A stretch of DNA of 34,639 nucleotides from contig JAFGKM010000091.1 of assembly GCA_016928555.1 (NCBI GenBank), positions 1-34,639 on the forward strand, written 5' to 3'. Shown here piece by piece: positions 26,194 to 34,639 of this stretch (its first letter is position 1; each line of letters begins with the position of its first letter). The position numbers were made by a program, and so were the translations under genes. This DNA is from Candidatus Omnitrophota bacterium (GTDB lineage Bacteria > Ratteibacteria > UBA8468 > B48-G9 > JAFGKM01). A model generated the notes under the pieces. It did no database searches. It worked only from the letters and a program-made list of their open reading frames with translations, and was not told where the DNA came from.

Positions 26194-27564
26194 CTACCGG
26201 TCAATGTAGACATCTTTCTTTTTTGAGGCGAGCTGTTTTGCAACTTTTTCCGCCAATTTGGATTTGTCATATTGCGCGGCAAGGGGGCTTATCTCTATTT
26301 TTACGTCCGGCGGAACGTCAATGCCCGCATCGGCAAGCTGTTTTCTGCAGAGATTCACCATGAACTTTCTGACTTCATCGGGCGAGTCTTTTCCGTCCTT
26401 ATTTTTCAATGGGGCGAACTCCTCGTCCCTCAGGGTTTCCAGACAGCATATTTTCCCGGCCAGGGGAAGAGCGTCAAAAACAAAGGTTTCAAACTTCCAG
26501 ATTTCCTTTTCCAGCCCTTTTTCCTGTTTTATCTTTTTCACCTGCCTGTGGTAGGGGAGGGCGAACCCGTTTTTGTTAAGGCTTTTTATAAAAGAGGTGT
26601 TGATGAAATGTATTCCTATACTGCCTGCCCAGAAAACGGGGTTGCCTGCGCTGTCCTTCATGTCTCTCATTGTATCCGGCAGTTCTATATATTCTATTAT
26701 GCGGGGTTTTCCGTCAGCCATGACAAAATTGCCGACTTTCTCGTCAGGAGTCCGCTTTCTTACCACCTTGAGCGAAAAATCCGCATTTTCTTTTATGTGC
26801 CAGCCGAGAAACAGCGGGTCGTCAACCTTCACCAGCGGATTGTCTATGTGGCAGTAAAAAATTCTCGTGATTCCTGTCTCTTCCATTTTGCCCAGCAGTC
26901 CGGACTGCCAGAAAGACTTGAGCGAGCCGCCGTGCCCGTCGGGGTTTGCAATGACGGACGTCCGGTCTTTCAGGATGAGTTTCTTGTCGGGGGCCAGAGA
27001 CGGAAGCATTTCCTGGCTGAAGAAAAACACGTCTTTCTTCTCAAGTCCGAAAAAGTTGTTTTCTCCGAAAAACCTCTCTATCTCTTCATTCGTTTCAGGG
27101 TTTGTCATTACGAGAAAGGGTATAGGCACTTTATACTTCAGGGAGAGAGCGCGGATTTTCTCGCTGAAAATCCGGAACAGCGGCTTGCCCTTTACCGGGG
27201 ATATGGGATACATGCCTTTGGGATGGGGATACCCCAGCCTTGTCCCCTGTCCTCCGGAGACAATCATGACGGCGGTCTGTCCGCCGGCAATACTTTCTTC
27301 GCCGGCAGGCAGGATGTTTTCCTTTTCTCTGGCGGATAAACCTGCATCAATCACACGCGGCGGAAGTATATCCTTCCATCCGGAGGATGCATGGGAGGAT
27401 TTCCCTGAAAAGGTTTCATACAGCCTGAAGACAAGTTCAAAGTTCATGCCGGAAACGTTTTTCAAGAAAATCTTTTGCTCATCGGCTGAAAGCATTAGCA
27501 GGTGTTTTTTTATGTGAACCTGTTCATGTTTTTCCAGCAGGGAAATCAGTTCTTCTCTTTTCAT
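26194..27564 (-). CDS. UTP--sugar-1-phosphate uridylyltransferase (UDPGP/UAP1-like)
   Basis: AVMIVSGGQGTRLGYPHPKGMYPISPVKGKPLFRIF; FYCHIDNPLVKVDDPLFLG; FETFVFDALPLA. Confidence 0.85.
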   Translation of the reverse strand: MKREELISLLEKHEQVHIKKHLLMLSADEQKIFLKNVSGMNFELVFRLYETFSGKSSHASSGWKDILPPRVIDAGLSAREKENILPAGEESIAGGQTAVMIVSGGQGTRLGYPHPKGMYPISPVKGKPLFRIFSEKIRALSLKYKVPIPFLVMTNPETNEEIERFFGENNFFGLEKKDVFFFSQEMLPSLAPDKKLILKDRTSVIANPDGHGGSLKSFWQSGLLGKMEETGITRIFYCHIDNPLVKVDDPLFLGWHIKENADFSLKVVRKRTPDEKVGNFVMADGKPRIIEYIELPDTMRDMKDSAGNPVFWAGSIGIHFINTSFIKSLNKNGFALPYHRQVKKIKQEKGLEKEIWKFETFVFDALPLAGKICCLETLRDEEFAPLKNKDGKDSPDEVRKFMVNLCRKQLADAGIDVPPDVKIEISPLAAQYDKSKLAEKVAKQLASKKKDVYIDR

Positions 27565-27619
27565 TGCCCTCTCCCGAAAATATTTTAATCTTACATCCGA
27601 TATGGTATTTTATTACATT

Positions 27620-28552
27620 ATGATGGAAAAAGAAACAGCAGGAAGAATAATCATTATAGGGGGACCGACTGGAGTGGGCAAGTCCTCGGTAGCTTTCAGC
27701 GTTGCGGAGAAGGCAGGCGGCGAAATCATATCCGCCGACAGCATGCAGTTTTACAGGGAAACGAGCATCGGGACGGACAAGCCGCCTGCATGGATGAGAG
27801 AGAAGATTCCCCATTACCTGGTTGATTTTCTTTCGCTGAAGGAAGATTTTGACGTTTATGAATTTGCGGAGGCGGCGGCTGAAAAAGTTGACGATATACT
27901 CGGCAGGAAAAAGATTCCCGTGATAGCCGGCGGCAGCGGGCTGTACCTCAGAATTCTGACAAAGGGGATTTTCACCATACCCGGCGCGGACAAGGAAAAA
28001 CAGAAAAAAATCAGGGAAGCGCTTGAGAAGAAAACGACGGAAGAGTTGTATGCAGAACTTGAAAAAGCCGACCCTGCAATCCTTGATGCCGTACATAAAA
28101 ACGACAGGAAAAGAATCCGCAGGGCGCTCGAGGTTTACCGTCTCACAGGCAGGCGTATGAGCCTCTGGCAGAAGCAGAAAACGGAAAGCTCCTTCGGCGA
28201 TGAAACGAACGTAAAATATTTCATACTGACAAGAGACAGGGAAGAGATGTATAATAGAATAGAATGCAGAGTGGACAGGATGTTTGAGTCCGGCTGGATA
28301 GAGGAAGTGAAGCGGCTTAAGGAAGAAGGCTTTGCGGAGCATCTCAGGAGTAAGGCGCCGATAGGGTACGTTGAGATTCTGGAACACCTTGAAGGCCGGC
28401 TTACTCTTGAGGAATTAAAGTCACTCATAAAGCAGAAGACGAGAAACTTTGCCAAGAAACAGTTGACGTGGTTCAGAAGGGAAGACGGCATATGGATTGA
28501 GATGGATGACGGCGGCGAAAAGGCCGTGAAGGAAATACTCAGCATACTATAA
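27620..28552 (+). CDS. miaA: tRNA dimethylallyltransferase
   Basis: IIIGGPTGVGKSSVAFSVAEKAGGEIISADSMQFYRETSIGTDKP; QKTRNFAKKQLTWFRRE. Confidence 0.95.
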   Translation: MMEKETAGRIIIIGGPTGVGKSSVAFSVAEKAGGEIISADSMQFYRETSIGTDKPPAWMREKIPHYLVDFLSLKEDFDVYEFAEAAAEKVDDILGRKKIPVIAGGSGLYLRILTKGIFTIPGADKEKQKKIREALEKKTTEELYAELEKADPAILDAVHKNDRKRIRRALEVYRLTGRRMSLWQKQKTESSFGDETNVKYFILTRDREEMYNRIECRVDRMFESGWIEEVKRLKEEGFAEHLRSKAPIGYVEILEHLEGRLTLEELKSLIKQKTRNFAKKQLTWFRREDGIWIEMDDGGEKAVKEILSIL

Positions 28553-28566
28553 AAGCGGGAGGGGAC

Positions 28567-29856
28567 ATGATACCGAGATACACAAGGCCGGAGGTAGCTG
28601 AAATATGGAGCGAGGAGAATAAGTTCCGCAAGTGGCTGGATATAGAAATAGCGGCTCTCGAGGGCTGGAGTAAAATCGGCGTTGTCCCCGCGCAGGCCGT
28701 GGAGAATGTAAGAAAAAACGCAAAGATTGACGTTGTGAAAATTCAGGAAATAGAAAAGGTGACCAACCACGATGTTATCGCTTTTGTTGAACAGGTGAGC
28801 GGGACTGCAGGGGAGGACGGAAGGTATATCCACTACGGCCTTACGTCTTCGGATATTCTTGATACATCCCTTGCGTTGCTTCTTAGGGAATCCGGCAACA
28901 TCCTGCTGGATGACATGAAGGGGCTTCTGGCGACGCTGAAAGAAAACGCTCTTAAATTCAAAGGCACCGTCATGATGGGACGCACCCACGGGATACATGC
29001 GGAGCCTGTAACTCTCGGCTTCAGGTTTGCCGGCTGGTACTGCGAATTTTTGAGGGACTGCGGCAGGCTGGAATCTGCTGTGAAAGAGATAAGCGTCGGA
29101 AAGCTCTCAGGAGCGGTGGGAACATTCTCAAACATTGACCCGCGGGTTGAAGAATATGTCTGCAAGAAATTCTCTCTGGAGCGGGAAAAATTTTCCACGC
29201 AGGTTATCTCAAGGGACAGACACTCCTATTTTTTGAGCGTGCTCGGCGTCATAGCGGCCTCCTGCGAAAAGGTTGCTCTCCAGATACGGCTTTTACAGCA
29301 GACCGAGGTAGGCGAAGCGGCCGAACCTTTCGGCAAGGGGCAGAAGGGCTCATCGGCGATGCCGCACAAGCGCAATCCGATACTGAGCGAGAGAATATGC
29401 GGGCTTGCAAGGGTGATAAAGAAGAATGCGGGCGCCGCGCTTGACAACGTCGGGCTGTGGCATGAAAGGGATATAAGCCATTCTTCTGCGGAGCGGATTA
29501 TATTCCCTGAATCCATCATGCTTCTTGACTATATACTCACTCTCCTGAACAGGGTTCTCAAAGGCATAGACGTTTTTGACGCCAATATTCAGAGGAACAT
29601 CGCCCTGACAGGCAGGGTATTCTTCTCCCAGAAACTTCTGAACGCCCTTGCCGTCAAAGGATTGCCGAGGGAGAAGGCATACGAAATAGTGCAGAAGACG
29701 GCGTTTGAGGCGATTAAGGCGGGGAAGGATTTTGCGGAGCTGGCGAAGAAAACCCCCGAAATAAACAGGCACTTCACCGGCGGAGAAATGGAAAAGATTT
29801 TTGATACGGCGCTCCTTCTGAAAAATCTGGACAAACTTTTTGAAGAACTTACATGA
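28567..29856 (+). CDS. purB: adenylosuccinate lyase
   Basis: HYGLTSSDILDTSLAL, MGRTHGIHAEPVTLG, GSSAMPHKRNPI signature. Confidence 0.96.
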   Translation: MIPRYTRPEVAEIWSEENKFRKWLDIEIAALEGWSKIGVVPAQAVENVRKNAKIDVVKIQEIEKVTNHDVIAFVEQVSGTAGEDGRYIHYGLTSSDILDTSLALLLRESGNILLDDMKGLLATLKENALKFKGTVMMGRTHGIHAEPVTLGFRFAGWYCEFLRDCGRLESAVKEISVGKLSGAVGTFSNIDPRVEEYVCKKFSLEREKFSTQVISRDRHSYFLSVLGVIAASCEKVALQIRLLQQTEVGEAAEPFGKGQKGSSAMPHKRNPILSERICGLARVIKKNAGAALDNVGLWHERDISHSSAERIIFPESIMLLDYILTLLNRVLKGIDVFDANIQRNIALTGRVFFSQKLLNALAVKGLPREKAYEIVQKTAFEAIKAGKDFAELAKKTPEINRHFTGGEMEKIFDTALLLKNLDKLFEELT

Positions 29857-29865
29857 TGCCCGCTC

Positions 29866-29904
29866 ATCCTCCCCCTTGAGGGGGGAGGAAACAGGAGGGG
29901 GTGA
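29866..29904. repeat. divergent GC-rich hairpin repeat unit
   Basis: ATCCTCCCCCTTGAGGGGGGAGGAAACAGGAGGGGGTGA between purB and next CDS. Confidence 0.55.
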
Positions 29905-29918
29905 ATGGATTCCCTTAC

Positions 29919-30962
29919 ATGAAATATTATCTTATATCCCTCAACGGCTACGGCGAACTTCTGAAGAAAAACTTCAGGGGCAAGTCCCTCTTTGAATATG
30001 CGAAGAAAGATAATTTCAGAGCCCTGTCCGGGGTGGGAAAATGGGGTTATGTGCATCTCGGCAACTCCCTTGAAAAATCATACTGCCGCCTCTTTGCGGA
30101 AGAAAAAGATTTCCCGGGCGAAGCATTCGTAAGGTTTTCCGCTCTCAAGGCGAAAACGGATTGTAGTACGTTTTTTCTTGCAAGGTTTCTTACGCAGGTT
30201 GAGGGCAGGGTGATAGAGACGGACGCTGTCCTTTCCGACAAGGAGGCGAGGGGTTTGCTTGATGCGCTTTCCGCCCAAAGCGGGGAGCTTGAATTTTTTG
30301 TGTCAGGCAAAGAGATTGTGGCAGGTTTCAAAAAGGAATTGCCCGCAGAGCCGTCCGTATTCCCCGAGAATATGAAATATAAAAGGTTTGAGGAATGCCT
30401 GTATAAAAACAAAGGCCTGGCGGATGTCAACGCACTGATAGATTTATCGGCAAAGACACTTCCGGAAAATCCCATAAACAAGGTGCGCGATGACCTTGGA
30501 GAGATGGCGGCAAACCTTTTGTGGCTGTGGGGACAGGGCAGGGATGCGAAGATACCGCCTGTTTCCGCAGAGATTAATAAAGAAACGTTTTATCTTCCCT
30601 TTGAAGGCAACCCGATGCCGCTGGCTGAACTGCTCGGTTTTGAAAAAATTGCAGATATAAGCGAAGGCAGGGATAACTCCCTCATATGGCTGAACAGCTC
30701 CTTAAATGCGAAAGAAGGGGCCTCTGCCTGGCTGAAAAGCTTTGAGAGTCTGGACAGGGACATCCTGGGGAAGATTTCCGGAGAATTTCTTGACGGGAAA
30801 TGCAGGGCTCTATTCATCTTTGACGGCTTTATGTCCCCGGACGTTGAAATAAAAAACGGTTGGGGCGTATTTATGGCATCGGCGGAAAAGACGCTGTTCG
30901 GCATCCGCTTCAAAAAATATTTCAGGAACGGCAATGCCGTTGTGAAGAAATTCCTCGGCTGA
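29919..30962 (+). CDS. ApgM-like (archaeal-type cofactor-independent phosphoglycerate mutase/proposed homoserine kinase family) protein, apparently lacking metal ligands
   Basis: Retains family-like MAANLLWLWGQGRDAKIP and NPINKVR; expected GDGxxD/ DEAGHEGD/ PDHPTP-type motifs not seen; start trimmed to MKYYLISLNGYG. Confidence 0.6.
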   Translation: MKYYLISLNGYGELLKKNFRGKSLFEYAKKDNFRALSGVGKWGYVHLGNSLEKSYCRLFAEEKDFPGEAFVRFSALKAKTDCSTFFLARFLTQVEGRVIETDAVLSDKEARGLLDALSAQSGELEFFVSGKEIVAGFKKELPAEPSVFPENMKYKRFEECLYKNKGLADVNALIDLSAKTLPENPINKVRDDLGEMAANLLWLWGQGRDAKIPPVSAEINKETFYLPFEGNPMPLAELLGFEKIADISEGRDNSLIWLNSSLNAKEGASAWLKSFESLDRDILGKISGEFLDGKCRALFIFDGFMSPDVEIKNGWGVFMASAEKTLFGIRFKKYFRNGNAVVKKFLG

Positions 30963-30963
30963 C

Positions 30964-31488
30964 ATGGAAAGAGTTTATATCGCAGTGGGAAGCAACAAGG
31001 GAGACAGGGCGGGCAATATCATCGGCGCGCTGAAGCACATTGAAAAATATGTTGTGATAACGAAAATATCGCCTTTTCTTTCCAATCTGCCGCAGGAGGG
31101 CGCTGACGGCGGTTTTTTCATGAACGGAGTTATTGCGGGGAAGACAGGGCTTTCTCCGGAAAAACTTTTCCGCATACTTCAGGATGTTGAAAAAAAATCA
31201 GGGAGGGTTTTCCCTCACGGCAGGGGAGACGAACGGGAGATAGACCTTGATATTATTTTTTACGGCGGCAGGATTATAAAAACAAAGGAGATAAGGGTTC
31301 CTCATCCCAGATACAGAGGGCGATATTTCGTGGTGCGCCCCCTTTATGACATAGCGCCGGATTTAATGGACCCGGAAACCAAACAAACCGTCAGTATCAT
31401 ATACGCTGAATTGCAAAAAAAATGTGCTCCTGTCCCCCCTTTGAAAAGGGGGGGAAGGGGGGATTTGGAAGGCGGCGAAACAAAATGA
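30964..31488 (+). CDS. folK: 2-amino-4-hydroxy-6-hydroxymethyldihydropteridine pyrophosphokinase
   Basis: VYIAVGSNKGDRAGNI; GRGDEREIDLDIIFYGGRIIKTKEIRVPHPRYRGRYFVVRPLYDIAPDL. Confidence 0.92.
   Translation: MERVYIAVGSNKGDRAGNIIGALKHIEKYVVITKISPFLSNLPQEGADGGFFMNGVIAGKTGLSPEKLFRILQDVEKKSGRVFPHGRGDEREIDLDIIFYGGRIIKTKEIRVPHPRYRGRYFVVRPLYDIAPDLMDPETKQTVSIIYAELQKKCAPVPPLKRGGRGDLEGGETK
31433..31466. repeat. GC-rich hairpin repeat unit inside the folK 3' end
   Basis: TCCCCCCTTTGAAAAGGGGGGGAAGGGGGGATTT; encodes PPLKRGGRGDLE. Confidence 0.75.
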
Positions 31489-32333
31489 AAATAGTCTCAA
31501 CAATATCCGAAGCAAGGGAAGCGGTGAAGAGCGCGAGGTCGGCAGGCAAAACCATCGGCCTTGTCCCCACGATGGGGAGTCTGCACGAGGGGCATCTCTC
31601 CCTCGTAAGGGCATCAAAATCCGCCTGCGGTTTTACTGCGGCAAGCATATTTGTAAATCCGACGCAATTCAATAGCTCTGAAGATTACAACACCTATCCG
31701 AGGGATGCGGGCAGAGACCTGGAGCTTCTGGATAAGGAGGGCGTTGACATGGTTTTTGCTCCTCCGTTTGAGGAGATGTACAGGGAGAAAACCTCCGCAT
31801 ACATTGATATCGGGAAACTCTCCGAAATCTTTGAAGGCAAGTTAAGGCCCGGCCATTTCAGGGGTGTATGCACCGTTGTCTGCAAGCTTTTCAATATCAT
31901 CACACCCGACCGGGCATATTTCGGCTGGAAGGATGCCCAGCAGTTGATTATCATAAAGAAGATGGTGAAAGCCCTAAATATGCCGGTTGAGGTAATCGGA
32001 TGTCCGACCGTAAGGGAAAGCGACGGTCTTGCCGCAAGTTCCCGGAACATTTTTATAGCCGCAGGGGAACGGGAGAGGGCGCTATGTTTGTATAAGAGTT
32101 TAAAAAAGATAGAGGAATTACTGTTAAAACAGAACATAAGAGACACGGCTATTTTACTTGAAGAAGGCAGGAAGATTATAACTAAGTATCCGGACGTGGA
32201 ACTTCAATATCTTGAAATAACGGATGCGGAAAATCTTGAGTGCATTGAAGAAGTGAAGGGCAGGGCGCTTGTTCTCGGCGCCATAAAACTCTCCCGCGTC
32301 CGCCTTATCGACAACCTAACTCTATCTTTCTAA
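31485..32333 (+). CDS. panC: pantothenate synthetase
   Basis: TIGLVPTMGSLHEGHLSLVRAS, IFVNPTQFNSSEDYNTYPRD, RPGHFRGVCTVVCKLFNI; start trimmed from 31422; ATGA overlap with folK. Confidence 0.95.
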   Translation: MKIVSTISEAREAVKSARSAGKTIGLVPTMGSLHEGHLSLVRASKSACGFTAASIFVNPTQFNSSEDYNTYPRDAGRDLELLDKEGVDMVFAPPFEEMYREKTSAYIDIGKLSEIFEGKLRPGHFRGVCTVVCKLFNIITPDRAYFGWKDAQQLIIIKKMVKALNMPVEVIGCPTVRESDGLAASSRNIFIAAGERERALCLYKSLKKIEELLLKQNIRDTAILLEEGRKIITKYPDVELQYLEITDAENLECIEEVKGRALVLGAIKLSRVRLIDNLTLSF

Positions 32334-33620
32334 CGACCACTTCCATAACGGTATTATTCTGATTTTAATGCTATCTATTCTTTCTTCCCCTTCTTCATCT
32401 TCTGTTATTATGGTGAAATGAGAGGCCTCCAATTCATTTTTTGCCGCAAGTAAACTTTTTATCTCCCGTTCTTTCGTTTTCTTATTGTGCATATCATAAC
32501 AAACCTGTATAACTTCTTTTATTTTTAAACCTTCTCTGATGACAAAATCAACCTCTCTGTTCTTTTTAGATTTCCAATAATAAAAATCCGCGTTTCTTCT
32601 CTTCAATGCAAGAAAAACCATGTTTTCGTAAATATGCCCCGGGTTTTCAGAAAATTTAAAACCTATATTTTTGATTAGACCCGTATCTATTGCATAAAAC
32701 TTGCCCGGATTGTAAATCTGTTTTTTTATTGAATAGTCAAATAGCGGAACTCTGAAAAAGAGAAAGACATTTTCCAGATAATCAAAATAATTTTTTATCG
32801 TAGTTACATTGTTAGCGCCTATAAAAATGCGAAGATTTTCATAACTGCAAATTGTCCCTGTGTTTGAAATGAGGTATAAACAAAGTTCTTTAAACTCCTT
32901 TATTTTTCTTATGGAGTACCTTGCAAGCAGGTCGCGGTAAATTATATCTTTAAAATATTGTTCAAGCAGAGTTGCATCCTTTTGTTTTACAACTTCAGGA
33001 AATCCGCCGAGAGATAAATACTCCTTAAACATACTTTTTATAGAAACTTTTTTTTCGGTTGTAAATAAATCTCTGTCGTCAACAGAGAAGTTTTTGAGTA
33101 AAAGATATTCATTAAAGGAAAATGGCCATAGAATTACCTGCCTGTTTCTTCCTGTTAAAGCAGAAGATATTTCCGAACTTAACAAGGTAGCATTTGACCC
33201 GGTAATAAAGACTTTTATATCTTCATATTCATACAGTCTGTTGACCCACTTTTCCCAGCCTTTGATGTTTTGGATTTCATCAAGAAACAAGAACTTTTTA
33301 CCCTGTGGTTTTTCCGTTCCAAGAAAGGTTTCATACAGTGGCTCAAAGTCGTTGAAATTAAAATCAATAAACCGCTCGTCTTCAAAATTGAGATAGAGAA
33401 GGTTGGAGACAGGCAATTTATATTCAGAAATGACATCATCCGCTATCAACTTCATAAGAGAGGATTTGCCGCTTCTTCTAACACCGGTGATTAAAACAAT
33501 CTCTTTTGACTTGATGTGATTACTTGTTTTCTTCTGAATTGCCCGTCTTATCAACCCCTTTCTTGATAAGAATTTTTCTTTGTGGATTATTATTAACTCC
33601 TGTAACTTGCTTTTTTCCAT
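32322..33620 (-). CDS. AAA+ ATPase with DUF4143-like C-terminus
   Basis: IVLITGVRRSGKSSLMKLI Walker A; KKFLFLDEIQNIKGWEKWVNRLYE Walker B; ITGSNATLLSSEISSALTGRNRQVILWPFSFNEYL; DFYYWKSKKNREVDFVI. Confidence 0.9.
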   Translation of the reverse strand: MEKSKLQELIIIHKEKFLSRKGLIRRAIQKKTSNHIKSKEIVLITGVRRSGKSSLMKLIADDVISEYKLPVSNLLYLNFEDERFIDFNFNDFEPLYETFLGTEKPQGKKFLFLDEIQNIKGWEKWVNRLYEYEDIKVFITGSNATLLSSEISSALTGRNRQVILWPFSFNEYLLLKNFSVDDRDLFTTEKKVSIKSMFKEYLSLGGFPEVVKQKDATLLEQYFKDIIYRDLLARYSIRKIKEFKELCLYLISNTGTICSYENLRIFIGANNVTTIKNYFDYLENVFLFFRVPLFDYSIKKQIYNPGKFYAIDTGLIKNIGFKFSENPGHIYENMVFLALKRRNADFYYWKSKKNREVDFVIREGLKIKEVIQVCYDMHNKKTKEREIKSLLAAKNELEASHFTIITEDEEGEERIDSIKIRIIPLWKWSLER

Positions 33621-33646
33621 GGCTCTCCTCAATACATTACATTACT

Positions 33647-33675
33647 ATTATAATGTTTTATATAAAACATGTCAA
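33647..33675 (-). promoter_or_regulatory. consensus sigma70 promoter TTGACA-N17-TATAAT with an 18-bp palindrome across the spacer
   Basis: Minus strand ctaTTGACATGTTTTATATAAAACATTATAAT; palindrome ATGTTTTATATAAAACAT at 33653-33670. Confidence 0.75.
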
Positions 33676-33742
33676 TAGCATTATAATATATTGTGATAAG
33701 TCCAGAGGATTGTTTACTGAGTTTCTTTATATCTATGCCATT

Positions 33743-34549
33743 TCATCTTTCCTGATTTGATTTGAGAGACTTTTTTAAAAGGCTGTCTCTGAAATCAGTG
33801 TCGGAAAGGATTGTCTCGGTCTGGTCATCTTCTCTTATGCGTTTCATGTGGCAAAACACCATAATTGATGCGGCTATCCATAAACGGAATACAAGCCGCA
33901 GAGTTTTTCCAGCCATTTCGATTATCATGTTGAAATAGGTTCCGGCAAAAACCTGGGAAGGGGACAATAAATAGTTGAAAATCGATACCGATAAAATAAT
34001 TATAAGAAGAAAAGAGAGGATTTGCCGCCAGTTTTGTTTCCACAAAGAAAAGTTATGCTTGAAAGCCATTTTAAGATTAATCTCTTCCTGCACTATAAGA
34101 TACGGGACGAAAAGAAAAATCAGCAGTACCGAGTGGACAATGGAAGTGATGTATAAATTCCAGCGGAAAGAAAGCAAATCCAATATTATATTAATGAGTA
34201 TAGCCGAACATTTGCTTATGCCGATAAGTATAAGGAAGAAGAAAAACAACGGCCTGAAAAACCTCAGCGATGATATAAGAACCGGCTTTTTTTCTGTTTT
34301 CTCGTTTAGAACGCCTGCTTTGAAAAGTGAAAAAATGTATCCGGTTAACAGCGCCTGAACGAACGCAGACCAGTAAAACATTATTGCCGAATAAATGTGG
34401 GCGGGCGCAAGTAATCTTGTTTGTCCGACAGAATTATTCCAAAACAAGGAAGAGCGGACAGCTAATAATATGCCGCCGGAAACTGCTATGACGGAGGCAA
34501 TAAGGAAGAATGGGATGTTCTTTTCCAAAAATACTGCGGATGAATTCAA
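33743..34549 (-). CDS. multi-pass integral membrane protein of unknown function
   Basis: Several hydrophobic TM segments; no recognisable catalytic motif. Confidence 0.6.
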   Translation of the reverse strand: MNSSAVFLEKNIPFFLIASVIAVSGGILLAVRSSLFWNNSVGQTRLLAPAHIYSAIMFYWSAFVQALLTGYIFSLFKAGVLNEKTEKKPVLISSLRFFRPLFFFFLILIGISKCSAILINIILDLLSFRWNLYITSIVHSVLLIFLFVPYLIVQEEINLKMAFKHNFSLWKQNWRQILSFLLIIILSVSIFNYLLSPSQVFAGTYFNMIIEMAGKTLRLVFRLWIAASIMVFCHMKRIREDDQTETILSDTDFRDSLLKKSLKSNQER

Positions 34550-34572
34550 GCGGATATTGTTTGTAAGCCTTT

Positions 34573-34610
34573 AAAAGAGTACCACCGTAAGCCAGTAAAA
34601 GTAGACCACC
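34573..34610. repeat. two direct AAAAG(N3)ACCACC motifs, 24-bp period
   Basis: AAAAGAGTACCACC (34573-34586) and AAAAGTAGACCACC (34597-34610). Confidence 0.5.
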
Positions 34611-34639
34611 CTGCTGTTTGTTTTTTATCTTGTTTTTAA

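Noticed and set aside
26272-27339. 355-aa plus-strand ORF
   Set aside because: Lies antisense within the UDPGP-type gene; no recognisable domain or RBS; explained by codon bias of the real gene.

Overview
34.6-kb bacterial window with two parts. (1) Positions ~1-10,400 are an accessory, all-plus-strand carbohydrate-type cassette: a GntR HTH fused to an extracellular-solute-binding-like domain, a type II pseudopilin with the N-methylation motif and a C-terminal [14 protein letters not shown] motif, a secreted CBM9-like/DUF4091-like 885-aa protein, a small secreted beta-sandwich-like protein, a TIM-barrel amidohydrolase-2, a UroD/MtaA-like protein and a 788-aa glycosidase-like protein. (2) Positions ~10,460-34,550 are mostly housekeeping genes: dtxR-feoB-feoA, leuA/C/D/B, rsmE, panD-lnt-rnc, yidC-yidD-rnpA-rpmH, surE, tRNA-Ala(CGC), UDP-sugar pyrophosphorylase, miaA, purB, folK, panC, plus a DUF4143-type AAA ATPase and a membrane protein. 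Best leads: a 47-bp direct repeat (46/47 identical) of the 3' part of dtxR at the left window edge and inside the intact dtxR, bracketing the ~10.4-kb cassette like attL/attR; a one-component GntR-SBP sensor with a perfect 16-bp palindrome over its own -10 and an almost leaderless start; an ApgM-like protein that has lost its metal-ligand motifs; a consensus TTGACA-17-TATAAT promoter whose spacer is part of an 18-bp perfect palindrome; a radC remnant next to a dispersed repeat; and three dispersed hairpin repeat families, one of which encodes the C-terminal tail of FolK. The pseudopilin/GH/UroD-like mix is reminiscent of PVC-group (Lentisphaerae-like) genomes, but taxonomy is inference. No CRISPR array, integrase or transposase ORF was seen.
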